From NCBI RefSeq assembly GCF_002575655.3, contig NC_053037.3, positions 318,521,294 to 318,585,293 of the forward strand: DNA of 64,000 bases. Reading direction: 5' to 3'. A model generated the notes under the pieces. That model saw nothing but the letters and a program-made list of their open reading frames with translations. It searched no databases and was not told where the DNA came from. The stretch is from Aegilops tauschii subsp. strangulata. Taxonomy: Eukaryota; Streptophyta; Magnoliopsida; Poales; Poaceae. Shown here piece after piece: positions 33,789 to 46,330 of this stretch (its first letter is position 1; each line of letters starts with the position of its first letter). Both the position numbers and the translations under genes were made by a program.

Positions 33789-33933
33789 CTTGCTTGCGGC
33801 TCGTTCCCTATTTAAACTCCTGCAACATGTATCATGCCTCGTGGAGGCGTTTAAACTTGCGGTTGGTATTGGAGAACGATATGTCTTGTAATATTTTCTT
33901 TGAGATTTTGCGACTTCCTTCCCATTTGCTTTA

Positions 33934-34264
33934 CGTTCTACGTCGGTAGAGCACGACCCCGCGCATACCTCAGCCGTCGTTGGGTCATCCGGATCACTAG
34001 GACGAGACCAAGGAGTGAGGGGCTACGTGGCCTGTTAGGCTCCTGAGTCCCGATGCTCAGGAGTCCCCCTTGACGCGCAAACAGCTTATGGAAAGGAGAT
34101 GCAGGGGTAGGTCTAGTGTTCTACGTCAGTAGGGCCCGACCCCGCACATACCTCAACCGTCGTTGGGTCGTCGGAATCACCAAGAGGAGACCAAGGAGTG
34201 AGGGGCCACGTGGCCAGTTAGGCTCCTGAGTCGCGATGGAGTCCCCCTTGACGCTCAAACGACC
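33934..34264 (+). repeat. 184-bp tandem duplication in G3
   Basis: GTTCTACGTCGGTAGAGCAC...CCTCAGCCGTCGTTGGGTC at 33934 recurs at 34118 with point changes. The two units are adjacent and continue through GGCTCCTGAGTC and AGTCCCCCTTGACGC. They lie in the spacer after the plus-strand gene, between pol remnants and the 3' LTR. Confidence 0.8.
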
Positions 34265-35300
34265 TTCATACCTTTGCCCTCGCCGAGGCTCGGCTCGGGA
34301 GGGGCGCGCGACGACCAGGTCCGGGGGACCTGGCTGGGTGGCGTACGCTTGGGCGTGACCCGAGCGCATCCCCCATGCCCAGCCCCCTCGTGCGACTCTC
34401 CCGAGGGGAGGTGTTGCGATGAGGCCAGACACTGAGCTCAAGGGCTCCCTAAGGTTGATACGGTCGTGAGGCCGCCCTCAGTTGTTTATCACAAGTGTGG
34501 AGCATAGCGCTTCCGCACTTGCATGGGCATAGCTACTCCTCGGCAGTGTCGACGGCCAGCGCGGAGGATGGTGCTTCCACTGGTACGTGGGAGGGGACTC
34601 CCTACTGCGGAGAGCCCTCGGGGCGTGTACAGCCCCGCCCTGACACATGGCTTGCACGGCAAGGCTAGACGAGGTGTGTCTGGGCACTCGTGGGCCAGTG
34701 CGGGACCCACGAGGCCCTACCTCAAGGCGGGTTGCGCCTGGTCTTGGTTCTTGATGGCTGCGGTGTTCCTGCGAGATGGTTAGGAAACCTGCGCTGAATG
34801 AATTTCCTGAGGTTATCGCACGAGAAGGCCAAGCACCAACGACCCCAGGAGGTGACGTGAATGGGGCCGGCCCGCCAGATAGAGCTCAGCCATCGGATTT
34901 ATCGACGCTGCAGGGACGGGCCCGAGCACAGACGCCGTACCTAGCCTTCTTATGCGAAGGATCCTGAAGAAAGACGATCGGCGCGCGGATCCCATGACGG
35001 GTGACAATCAAGCAGGTGATAACCATAGACAGATTATGCATGGAAAGCAAGCGGGATTAGGTAAACGCAAAAACGATACATGCCACTGGGTTGGACCCGA
35101 GTGGCTTGGGATGATGCAGCCCGAGGGGCGCCCCCAGCAGAGTAAGCTAAAGATGTAAAAGGATACCTGCCGCAGGGACAGACCCACGCGGCCTGGGAAT
35201 GATGCAGCCCGAGGGGCGCTCCCAGCTACATGAACTCGGAAGATGTCACCTGGTTCCATTGTCGAAGGGATGTTGGGGTAGCTGAAGATGCGTGGTGAAG
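34265..35300. other. G3 spacer, no gene seen
   Basis: GC-rich sequence between the tandem duplication and the RT remnant. GATGCAGCCCGAGGGGCG occurs twice, near 35113 and 35200, as part of an imperfect duplication of about 90 bp. No frame here shows a recognisable domain. Confidence 0.5.
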
Positions 35301-36613
35301 GGGTTGCTCCTCACGAGCCACCGGGGCCCTAAGCCTCAGGAGGCTCTGGGGGTCCAGGCGGTTTCTTGAGGACCATCTCCATCTCCGCCAGGACTGTGTG
35401 ATGTCTGGCCTCCTGAGCCGCCAGGACGCTCCACAGGTTGCGTTGGAAGGTGGACGCCATGCTCGGCAGGCCAAATGGCATGCGAACCTAGCTGTGAGGC
35501 GGGCCCTCGCAACGTCCCATGCGCGAAGGCAAGAAAAGCTCCTGAGATGCGGCTATGTTGAGCCTTGGATGTCGACGCAGACGTGCAGCCCGCCATCCTC
35601 GCCTGGATGGGGAGCCGCGCCAGGTGAGCGGCGATCGCCGCGCATGGCTCTTGCATCCTACAGTTCCTGAGTGGTCTTGGCAATGAACTCCTGAGCGCTA
35701 GGCGCCCCTTGTCTGGTGTCCTCTTGAGGGAAACGTTCCACAAAGCACGCCTCCATGTGGTTCCCGAGCGCCTCCCTCGTGACGTTGGCGAGGTCTGAGC
35801 CCCTCCAAAAGAGAGCCCTCGAGCCCTGCCCGAGGAGGGCACCGGGCGTGCCTTCCTATGCGAGGGAGGGAGGTGCCCCAGGCGCGGGCGCCGATCCTGA
35901 CGAGGCACCACTTGTGGCGCCGTTCCCCTGAGGCCCTGTGCGGAGTAGCTGCTTCTTCTTCTTGGGGACAACCTCAGAAGGGTACTGGGCTGCATTATCG
36001 TCCGGGTCTTCGATTGATGCAGCTTGGAAGGCGCGCTCAAGGGAGCACACCGCATCTCTTTCTTCGCAGGGGACCGTGATGATCCCGCCACTCCCTGGCA
36101 TCTTGAGGACGTTGTAGCCATGGTGTGTCACTGCATGAACTTGGCCAGGGCCGGATACCCGAGGATGGCATTGTACGGCAGACGGATGTGGGTGACGTCG
36201 AAGTTGATGAGCTCGGTGAGGTAGTTGTCGCGCTGTCCGAAGGTGACAGGGAGGCGGACCTGCCCCATCGGGGTGGTGGAGCCGCCGGTCACTCCTAAGA
36301 AAGGCTTGGTAGGCTAAAGCTGATCGTATGGCACTTGGAGGCTGTCGAACGTCTCAACGGACAGGACGTTGAGCCCTGCGCCGCCGTCGATGAGGGTCTT
36401 GGTGACTTGCACGTTGCCGATGACGGGTGAGGAGAGCATCGGGACGGTGCCAACGGTGGCCGCGCACTTGAGTTGGTCTGCTGAGCTGAAAGTGACGGCG
36501 CACTTGGACCACCTGAGCAGGCGCGTGGCCTCGAGCCTCAGAAAGACCGCATTCACCTCGCGAGCAAACTGCTTGAAGATACGCTGGGAGGCTGGGGCCT
36601 GAGCTCCGCCCAA
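35300..36613 (-). pseudogene. Gypsy protease and reverse-transcriptase remnant (G3)
   Basis: At 36613-36314 a retropepsin-like frame contains LIDGGAGLNVLSVETFDSL. Here the usual catalytic D(T/S)G reads DGG, as seen in related grass Gypsy elements. Next, on the same strand with frame changes, come a stretch ending YNAILGYPALAKFM and the frame from 36131 beginning THHGYNVLKMPG, the usual linker between protease and RT. RT itself is reduced to short pieces: VCVDIQG-like text near 35590 and MPFGLPSMASTFQRNL near 35500-35450. These normally lie far apart, so the catalytic core including the FVDD-type motif has been deleted. The gene cannot make an active enzyme. Confidence 0.65.
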
Positions 36614-38323
36614 GATGTAGGTGATAGCACGCGGCTCTTGGAAGCCCCCAGCCCCCTCATCCTGATGGTGGTCGTCGTTCCTTCTTGGTGGTGGTGGCAG
36701 CGGAGGAAGTCCAGCATTGCCCTGAGGGCGATCCTCGCGAGGCTGATCCCTCCAGGTGCCGTCACGAGGTTGGTCCTGCCAACGGTCCTCACAAGGTCGG
36801 TCGCGCCACTCCTGGCGGGGGCCACGGTCATTCCAGTGTCCTCCGCCACGTCCTCCTCATCGGCCGTAGCCCCGGTCGTTGCACTCGGGGCGTTGACTGA
36901 GGCATCCATCTCGAAAGGCCCTGATCTCTTGACAGTCATTAGTGTTGTGGTTGTGTATGTTGTGGAAGGCACAGAACGGATGGCTGCTCTTGGACGACTC
37001 GGGAAGGTCCCGGTGCGCTTCGCGTCCGGCTCTGCTGCGAGCACGGCCACTCCTTTGCACTTCACGTCCTTGGCCTTGGCATTCTTCTCCTCGGGGTTAG
37101 CAGCCGAGAGCTCGAGGAGGGAAAGGCGCCCTTCCTCAGCTCTTGCGCACTTGGTCGCCAGGTTGAACAACTCCAAGGTCGTGCATAGCTCCTCGTGGAT
37201 GGCGAGCTCCTCCTTCATGTTGACGTTGCAGACGCCATCAGAAAACGCGGAGATGATGGCTTCGTCTGTCACCTTGGGGATCTTGAGGCGAACGTTGTTG
37301 AAGCGCTGGATGTACTTTTTGCAGGGTCTCTCTTGGCTGCTGTTTGATGCGGCGCAGGTCACCCGCGGCCGGAGGGCGGTCGCGAGTGCCCTGGAAGTTG
37401 GCGACGAAGCGGTTGTGCATCTCGTTCCAGGAGGAGATCGAGCCCGGGGGCAGGTTCAGGAGCCACGAGCGAGCGCCATCCTTGAGAGCCATGGGGAACC
37501 AGTTCGCCATGACTTTTTCGTCGCCGTTGGCCGCCTCGATGCTCAGCTCGTAGAGCTGCAGGAACTCTGCGGGGTCGGGGGTGCCGTCGTAGTGAGGAGG
37601 CAGGTCTGGCTTGAACTTGCCCGGCCAGGCGACACTACGCAGCTCAAGGGTGAAGGCGCGGCAGCCTGCGGTGGCCACCGGGACCCTTTGCTGATGCGGA
37701 GCCTGCCCTTGATGCCCGCGCACCGCCGCCTCAGGCGGCGCACAGTCTTGTCGCAGTGGTGCTGGGAGCGTGGGAGCGTTCTCCTGCGGCCGAGGAACTT
37801 CTTGGCAGCTTTCTTCTTCTCGCGCGGGCGTCCGGCGAGGTGGGTCACGCCGGTTGGCCGCACGTCTCGGCGCCAGAATGCCGTCTTGGCGCAGGGGTGG
37901 TGGAGGCGCTCCATGGGCCACGTCGCTCGCAGCTGGCAAAGGGCGAGACAGCGAGAGGGATGGCGCCGGGGAGCCCCCTGCGGCGCTGACGAGCTCGGCG
38001 ATGCGGTCTAGCCAGTCCTCGTAGAGGTCGTCGACGGGGCGGTAGCGCAGGAGCTCGCGTGCCATGAGCAGCGCAGCCTCCACGTCCGTGGGAGAGTGAC
38101 GAGCGTGAGACAACGAGCCCGCCGGGGTCAGCGACGGAGTGGCGGTGCGGCCGTCCCGCTGCACCGAGGGGTGCAGCGAGGACGCTTGCTGCTCGTTCCC
38201 CGCCAGGCCGGTGGCGGCGGGTGACGGAGAATGATGGGGAGGCCCACCGAAAGGAGCTGTCTGAGCGACGCGGGCGGCGAGGGCGGCCCAACGCTCAGCG
38301 CGGGCTCGGCGAGCGTCCTCCAT
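36553..38323 (-). pseudogene. Gypsy gag (G3), one frameshift
   Basis: The first Met inside the internal region is at 38323 (MEDARRARAERWAALAARV). The Retrotrans_gag core is at about 37600-37350 (PPHYDGTPDPAEFLQLYELS, NWFPMALKDGARSWLLNLPP, SISSWNEMHNRFVANFQ). After about 37340 the homologous frame is 37362-36553 (CKKYIQRFNNVRLKIPKV, ISAFSDGVCN), so an indel near 37350 separates the halves. A Cys/His-rich nucleocapsid is not obvious. The upstream ATG at 38413 lies inside the LTR and is not used in this call. Confidence 0.75.
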
Positions 38324-38390
38324 GGATGCGACGAAGCGACGGGAAGCTGATCGACGGAAGGAAAGCTTCGGCGCAGCCTGGCACGCCAAA

Positions 38391-39313
38391 TGCCGGATTT
38401 CAGGTTTCGGCAAGACCCTTGAGGTTCGAACACTAGGGTGCGCACGAAGATCTCTCCCTACCTAATCACGCCCTCACCCTCGCCGTGATCTCAAAGCCTA
38501 GCTCGACGAACCCGCAACACAAGAGACACGAGATTTATACTGGTTCGGGCCACCATTGTGGTGTAATACCCTACTCCAGTGTGGTGTGGTGGATTGCCTC
38601 TTGGGCTGATGATGAATAGTACAAGGGAAGAAAAGCCTCCTAAGGAGAGGTGTTCTTGTGCTTGGTGAGTGTGAGGATGGAATGGATCTAGTCCAAGATG
38701 AGTTCGTGTCGGTGAGGATGGTCCGAATCCGTCCTCTCCTACTGTGGTGGCTAGTCCTATTTATAGAGGCCCTGGTCCTCTCCCCAAATATTGAGCGGGA
38801 AGGGAGACAACAACGGCCAAATTCGAAGGGAGACAACTAGTACGAGCTATCCTGACTAAAGGTGGTCTTCGCCTGCCAAAGGCTCTGGTGGTGACGTCGT
38901 CTTGGGCTCCACGGTGACCTCCATCTTGCCATCCTGCTGATCTTGGTCTCGTTGCACTGATATGGAAACCTTTGCCTGATGCCTCGGGACTCCTCGCCTG
39001 CGCTTTCCCCTTTAGCACCAAAAAGGAAACGAGGACACTGCGCGTGCTGGTGCCCGCCTAGCTCCAGACGTAATGGCTTACGTCACAGGAACCTCGCGAG
39101 GTGTCCCTTGCCTTGATCTCTCCGCCCCTCGTGAGCCAACCTGGTGAGGTCGCTCCCAAGGAGGTCTTGTGTCGCCCGCTTCATGAGGCTTGGCCCCTCG
39201 CGAGGGTCTTGAGTGTTTGCTAGTGAAGATGGGCCGTACAGGGCCGCTGGTGGAGCCATGCCGTGGGCCGCAAGCAGGCAAGTCTAGGGACCCCCGTTCT
39301 CAGGACGCCGACA
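38391..39313 (-). repeat. G3 5' LTR
   Basis: A 923-bp terminal repeat paired with 29907-30824. Its plus-strand left end is TGCCGG rather than TGTCGG, a likely C/T change. A primer-site-like TTTGGCGTGCCAGG (minus strand, 38377-38390) follows it in element sense; the tRNA was not assigned. Confidence 0.9.
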
Positions 39314-39355
39314 GAGGCTTGTGCTAAACAGTTGAGTTTGCAACAAAAAATATAG

Positions 39356-40657
39356 TAGTAGTAGTGGGAACATTTCTTTTTATTATTGAGGTGTTGAGTT
39401 GAGGCATGTAATGGAAATGCAAGAGATTGTAACAAATTCATGAAAGCAATAAAGTTCATGTGTCATGATTTCATACGTTGAATTGTATGAGTTGTTACTC
39501 TATGAAGAAAGATTTTGACCATTTTCGAGGATATGAGAAATATGGTCTATGGAAGAATTTGTGCATTTCAAGGTTGGTAGTACCCTGTGAGGACACTTGA
39601 CCCCTGGAAAAGATAATGATATTCCACGGAGTGGACTTCGGACAAAATAAGTATGAGTTTTATCTTGATATGTGGGATACCCCAAGAATATGAAGGGATG
39701 AAGTACTATTGGATATAAAGGAGGTATAATGTTGGTAATATGGAGCAATTGTAACCCTAGGATGAGTTAAAGCTATAAATGTGATGAGGTGGCCTCGTAA
39801 CCCACAGGCTCCAGGACCTGACAAGAAGCAAGCACACTCTTGCTGAAGGAAAAACCCTAGATGAAGTTACGACTTTATCAACAGACGATCTTATAGGAGT
39901 TACGCAAAACCTGAGAGTTGTGAAGGAACGCTAGATGTTTGTTTGGCTTGCAGAATCCATGGAGTTATTCAAACTTAGTTCGTCGACAAGAGAAATTCCG
40001 CAATGCTTGTGAGGATGACCGAGTGTTAGAATGCGAGATTCATTAAACCATATACAAGGTAATGATTTGGGTGTGGAATGGATTGATCACCATGCCGACT
40101 TACTCTTATTATTCGCCTCTGCTATATGGGATGGTAAATCTGAGTGACTTACCCATAATAGAGAGAGATGATATCAAAACCTTGATTGAACCTTAGAATG
40201 GTATGACAGTTTTCCCTAGTACAAGGCAGCTGTTGCCAATTGGAGGTCATACGGTGAGAATGAAGCCCAGACCCATTTCCTGCAGGAGAAACCATAAATT
40301 GACGACCACCATGAGATATCGATAGTTGTTTAGTATTGGCGCCAGACTGTCAGCTAAGAAGACCCAGTCTCGAAAGAACCTTACCAAGATTTAAGGAGAC
40401 AAGGATTGAGGAAAAGGTTGTGCCACTACCGGAAGAGCCCAGAGTAGGAATTCTCCCAAGAATCTCAGAACTGACCCTGTCAACAATAAGGATTGAGTAT
40501 ATGAGTTTTTGATGGAACCGTAACCATGTTTCTAAGGGTGGTAGCACCCCAGACCGTCGTGCCAATCGATGGATTTCGAGGAAGCCCCGAACCTAACCTA
40601 TTTCTTTCTAGCCTCTTCGAATCTCGATAGCGAGATTCATTTTAAGGGTGGTAGGTT
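39356..40657 (+). other. G1 3' internal non-coding region and polypurine tract
   Basis: Lies between the G1 gag stop (39353-39355) and its 3' LTR. No RT, RNase H or integrase motif was seen in any frame; short frames are unsupported. A polypurine tract AAGGGTGGTAGGTT (40644-40657) directly precedes the LTR, confirming plus orientation. The gag-only content suggests a non-autonomous element, unless pol was lost by deletion. Confidence 0.65.
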
Positions 40658-43600
40658 TGTAACATACCAAAATTCTAAATTTTGGAATGTTATATTAATT
40701 AGGTTATAATGATTGCTTGCGTGATTTGTTGTGTGAAATTGAGTGGAATCTGAAAGTTTTTCTTTTTGAAAGTTGAATGAGAGGGAATGAAATGACTTTC
40801 CCAAAACTTTCACCTTGCATTTATGATCTCCATGAATTCAAAATTCATTTCATCACAAAACCCTAGAGTGAAGATGATATGAATTCTTCTATTTAATTAA
40901 ATGAAAATGGGTTTTTGAAAAGGTTTGAATTCCACTTGAAAATATTTCAAATTCAGAAACTTTATGCAACTCAATGAGTTTCATGAGAGAAGATAAATGA
41001 CTTCTTCAAATGCGAGGAAAGAGAGTTGGAAGTTTCAAAGAATCAAATTGAAAGTCCTTTTGTAGTTAATTTGAAACCCACTTTCAATTGAGAGTTATTT
41101 GGTTTTTGTTCAAATTATTTTTCTCTAAAAATAAAATATATGGAAAATAGGGTAAAATGATTCCCTACAGTATAAAAATGGAGAAAAATGAGTTTGAAAT
41201 CATTTTGGTATTTTAAAATATTTTTATTTGGTTTTTAAATGAATCAGGAGCACAGTTTGCTTTATTTAATTTTTTGGGAACTTATTTGCCACTGAAAATA
41301 TGTTCATATTTTAGGAAATATTTTTTTGAAAATTTTGCTATATAATATGCCTATATTATATTTTTATTTTCATTTCATTTTCTTTTGTTATGTTTGTGTT
41401 TAAAAAAAGGAGCCACCGACCGCGCCCGGCCTGGCCACCCGGCCCAGCCCCGCAGCGGCCTGCACTGCGCCGAACCGCCTCTGCCTCGCTCGCCCGCTCG
41501 CTCCCTCGCGCGGACGCCACTTCGCCAGCCGCCGACAGGTGGACCCCACCTGTCAGCTTCTTCTTCCCCAAGCCGAGCCAGACTCCTCCTCCCGTACTCT
41601 TCGCCGACCAACGTCGTGCCCGTCCCGGGCACCTCCCCTAGCGTTGCCCCTCCTCCACGCCTCCCTCCAATAAATACCCGAGGCTCCGGCCCCATTTTCG
41701 CCTCGAAACGTAGCCACCCTCGCCTCCCCACGCCCCACGTGAACTGACCGCAGTTTCAGAGATCCGCCGAGCTCCGCCGCCACGCACCACGCTGTTCCGA
41801 CGTCGCAGCTAAGCGCGGACACCGCCATCGCCTTCTCCTCGTCACGCCGCGCCTCCCCGTGGTTTCGCCTTAGCCGGAGGACCTCCAGAGAGGCCGCCCC
41901 GACCACCACTGAAGCCGCCGCTGCCGTCTTCTTTGCCGCCAACGACCGTCGCCGCCGCGGTAAGCCACCGGCTACCCTCGTCCATCCGATCTCCCTCCTA
42001 CGGTCCAGATTACATTATGATTTGTTTTTTTCCTCGAACCATTGTTCTCTAAATAGCGAATGCTCGCTAGTTTAGCCTCTGTAGCAAACGAATTTCATCG
42101 CCTATGCTTCTGTAGTGGACGTTCGTCCGTTAGTTTCTGTCTCGTAGTCAAGGACTTAGATGCAATTATTTTTCTTACACATTAGCCCTTGATTTTCAAA
42201 CCCTCATAACTTTTCGACCGTTTGATCAAATTCAGTGAAACCAACGCCAAATTGTTCATCATGATCTCAACTATCCCGAGAAATTATTAAATCAAATTTT
42301 TAAAATTTAAAATTTGTACTAGATCAGATTTGAATTTAAACTTGTTTTGGCTATAACTTGAGTTTTATAACTCCGATTTAATTGATTCTTTTTGAAAATC
42401 GTAGCTCTTGGCATGGACTTTCTACTAAGGTTAAAATCACCCAATTTTGCTACTGTTAAAAATATGTTTCTTTCTAGAAGTTTTATTTGATGGTTTTGAC
42501 GTTTTCCGAAATATTTTCTGCGTTCTTTTGGATCTTTGAGTGATTGCTTATGTGTGGTTATAATTTCTTGCTCACGATAGATTGATCGGAGTGTGACGAG
42601 TAGAACTATCAAAAATTATGAGTGTGAAGAATCTTCATCAACAGTACAAGGAAAGTTCACACTTTGATCATACTCTTCCTATACCTAGTTTTACTTGCAT
42701 TAGATACACCCCTCAAAGATTTGCATGTGTAGGATTTGGGTACATGTGGTTTTGCTATGTAGTTCATGAGGTAGGAACCTATGATCCTTGAAACACCCCG
42801 GGAATATATGTTATGCTCATACATTGCTTAGCCATGCTCGTAGACGGGGATTGGTATGTGAGAGTCATGCAAGTTGCGAGAGATAATAATTAAGGGTAAC
42901 TTAAGGTGGCAACATTAACACACATCTGGGTGGAATGGTTGGGGCACCCTGGAGAAACCAGTGCTTGCCCAAGGGGATCCCGGAGTACCCGTGTGATTAC
43001 CCTATGGAATGCCACCCAGGCTCAAAGGGATCATGTGACACCCAAAATTTTCAAGTGGTTTTCTCAAAATCTTTTATTTGATTTGAGGAGGGTATTTAGA
43101 TTTTCTTCTAAAAGAACTTTCCCTCTCAAAATATTTTCTTTTATGACAAGTGTTTTGTTTTGGATTCACCCAAGACTTGATTTTGGCCTTGGAGGTTTTT
43201 TCTTTCTTATGTGGACTCAAACCCAATTGGTTTTCATTTGGGAAATTTCTTTTGAAAATCTTTTAAAATAATCCGATAGCATTTGGAGTGTTTTTCTCCC
43301 CCTTTCAAAAATCCCTCTTGCCTTGAACCAACTGGAAATCTCCTCCCAAAAGCCTTTCCCCATCTTTGGATCATGATATGTTTAAAATCCAGCAAGTTGA
43401 ACCTCTCCATATATTTGTTTCCGTTTATTTCTCATCAAAAACAATTTCTGTCCTCTACTTTGATCCTTGGAGGTTTTCAAAGGAACTACCACTTCTACTT
43501 TGAGTTTGGCCTCCAAACCAATTCCCCTAGCTAGTCCTTTGAGCCATCAACCAGGATCCATGAAGATCCACTGGTCTCCAGTTCAAATTTTTCAAATTGT

Positions 43601-44329
43601 GCTTGCTGCAAGTTTGGTCCTTATTTGCCAAATTTGATGAAATTCATTTGTTTTCTCCTCCTAAAAATCTGAGAAAAATCAGGCAGCCTCTGGGTGCATT
43701 GAGAGGTCACCTCACCAAGTCCCAGCTCCAGAAATTTTTTTCTTCATGCCAAATCATTTCGTCGAACACCTGCAGTGCACTGTTCCTGTCAAGTTCAGTT
43801 TTCAGAGCAACAGTTTCAGAGATGCACTGTCGTTTTCTTCAGGGCCCGTTGTCGATCTCGCCAGTACCCTGGTGTCGCCGTGCTTCCTGTCCCCTCCTTC
43901 TTATCTCTGCGCCGCACGATCACCTGGAAGCTTGCGGGCGTCGGCGACGAGCAGGAAGAGGTGTGCCACCCGTGAGCGACGGCAGCGGCGGCTTTGCGGC
44001 CGCGAGAGAGAGGCGCAGTGTGGACGGCGCCACCCAGCGCCGCCCAAGCCACCGGAGGTCGCCGCGTGGCCTTCCACTCCCCCTTGCGCGCTGCCACCCT
44101 TCGTCGCGAACTGCTAGGAGCGGAGCGCGCTCTCTGCCGCCGCCATGCCCGTACGGCCGCCCCGTCGTTGATCGGTGCATTACGCCTTGCCCGACCGAGG
44201 TTTAGCGATGGAACGGCACCAGTGATCTTCCCTGATGGTGCCTAGCCCCCTAAACCCCCTGCCCAACCACTGCCTCGCCGTAATCGCTCGCCGGAGATAT
44301 CCCGTTCACGGCCACCCCCTCGAATCGCC

Positions 44330-44338
44330 TATAAATAG
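44330..44338 (+). promoter_or_regulatory. G4 5' LTR TATA box
   Basis: TATAAATAG followed by AGGCCCCGAGC, downstream of a GC-rich block. Conserved in S1 and the 3' LTR. Likely core promoter for the genomic transcript. Confidence 0.6.
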
Positions 44339-46061
44339 AGGCCCCGAGCTCGAACACGAACTCACACCACCCCTACGCACCACCAATACCACGCCAAGCC
44401 ACTGGTAGAGCCAAGAGGGAGCCTTCTTCCCCAACTCTGGCCGCCTCGACCCGCCACGGGACCCAGCTCGATTCACTCCCGTGCGTGCACCTCTACCCCT
44501 CATCTCTTGCCAGTAGCTTCCTTATGCATCCACTCTGCTGACCCGTGCTTCAATTTGGAGTTTGCAGCGCCCACTGGAGTTCCCCACCATTGCCCGAACC
44601 ACCGTCCGCCGGAGATAGTGTCGCCGTTGACGTGGTGCTCCCCGACGGCCAAGTCCACCACCCACCGACGCGGAAGGGCACACTGAACCTCTTGGTACCC
44701 TCCGATCTCCCTGCCTCGCCGTGGTTCGACGCCGGCGACCACCGCAGCCTTCGGGCGCCGGCGAAGTTTTAAACCTGACGTGTGGACCCCCCCGTCAGCC
44801 TCTCTTCTTTCTCCCCCTCGAACCGTTTTCTGTTGGCGCCTTCGGGCAAATGCGCTTTCCCTTCGGGCTGGCGCATTTCTTTCCGAACCATTTTCTGTTT
44901 TCTCAGTTAAGTCCCTGGATCTTTTCTGTTTCATCACAGATTAGTCCCTGGACTAAAACCCTTATAACTTTTTAATAAAAGATGATTTTTGATTGATTCT
45001 TTTTCTGACAGTCTTATATTTTTGTCTAGTTTTTATAGTATTTATTTGGAAAAAATTTGGAACAATTTTTGTGCACGCGATGATTTTTACGTTAGTGTAC
45101 GTTTTTGCTATACCGTAGGTTCCGGAGGAGGTGACGGAGCCGCGAACTTCGCCGAGCTAGACTCCGACTTCTCCGAACCAGGCAAGCATGTTTGAACCTT
45201 TGATATGATAGGTTTTTTGCATGTTTGCTTGAATGGTTGTGCATGGCATATGAGCATCGGTGAGTATCTCGTTGCATGCAAGGCAACTATCCGTGTGTTC
45301 CGAAGTTACCGTGATCTTTGATGAGAGATGACCTGATCATGTGGTGACATGAAAGGTAGTGAGGTGGTATTGTTGGAGCATGCCAGCCTTACGTCATCTG
45401 TTAAACTCCGACGTTAACGCGGACTGAGTCACGTTACCGTCCGTTCCCTTTCGTGCTACCACATGTTTTCTGCAAAGAATACGGTTTAGTAAGTTGTTAA
45501 CCTCTTTCCGAGTACACACCAAATAGAGGGGCCGGGATGAGGGTTCCATGGCCCTGGATTAAAGCCAGTCATCCGGTCTGGGGGCATGGGTGTTTCCGGT
45601 TGGGACCGAGAGGGGGGCACCCCTTAGAGCGCGCGTATATAAATTTGATCCCATGCTACGCGAGGTTGTAGCCTCCCCGTCTCACGGTTTTTCTTGAACG
45701 TTGCCGAGGGTGATTCCTGGCATCGGAATGTTGAATGGGTGTGTACTGGTTAGATGTGTTTCTCCTAAAACACCGTAAACGGAACTAGTCCCCGTGACTA
45801 CTGAAATCCGTTGGCTGTGGTTAAAGTGCAAACTCTGCAGAGTCAAATCCTTCCGAGTCATCGTGTCCATGGTCAAGGACCATGGCCAGTATACCCATAT
45901 CTATGTCAATCCTCGTGGTAAATCCCCGGTGAACAAGCTTAAGTGGTATACCCGTTTGAATTGTTATTCCTGTGGATGGACTAACCTTTATTTTATCTCG
46001 TACTTAAATATTTCCGCGAACCGAATTAAATTCTTGAGCTACTGAATTATTGAGTTGTGAA

Positions 46062-46330
46062 ATATAAGCCCTTTATGTGATGTCGCTCAGACGTCCGACT
46101 GTGGCACTCTTGTCATTTACTTTCAATATAAGCCCTTTATGTGATGTCGCTCAGACGTCCGACTGTGGCATGTCCGTTATTTACTTTTGATATAAGCCCT
46201 TTATGTGATGTAGCTCAGACGTCCCACTGTGGCACTCTTGTCATTTATTTTCAATATAAGCCCTTGATGTGATGTCGCTTCAGACGTCCGACTGTGGCAT
46301 GCACTGTCTTTTATATTCTATTATAAGCCC
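46062..46330 (+). repeat. 64-bp tandem repeat, about five copies, in the G4 5' LTR
   Basis: ATATAAGCCCTTTATGTGAT...GACGTCCGACTGTGGCA begins at 46062, 46126, 46190, 46254 and (diverged) about 46319. The 3' LTR has the same array at 55831, 55895, 55959, 56023 and 56088. S1 has two copies (about 3167 and 3233). Confidence 0.9.

Larger units (their letters stand above)
29907..39313 (-). mobile_element. G3: Gypsy element, internally deleted, with an opposite-strand gene
   Basis: The LTRs at 29907-30824 and 38391-39313 are about 92% or more alike by eye. They start TGTCGG or TGCCGG and end CCGACA. The target copies GAGGC lie at 29902-29906 and 39314-39318. The element runs right to left: a primer-site-like TTTGGCGTGCCAGG adjoins the right LTR on the minus strand, gag starts at 38323, protease follows, RT is mostly missing, and a polypurine tract (GGGGGCTAC on the minus strand, 30825-30838) adjoins the left LTR. 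Between pol remains and the 3' LTR lies a plus-strand gene. RNase H and integrase were not found, so the copy is non-autonomous. Confidence 0.85.

Noticed and set aside
36638..38011. 457-codon plus-strand frame in G3
   Set aside because: It is the antisense shadow of gag, whose minus-strand frame shows clear gag motifs.
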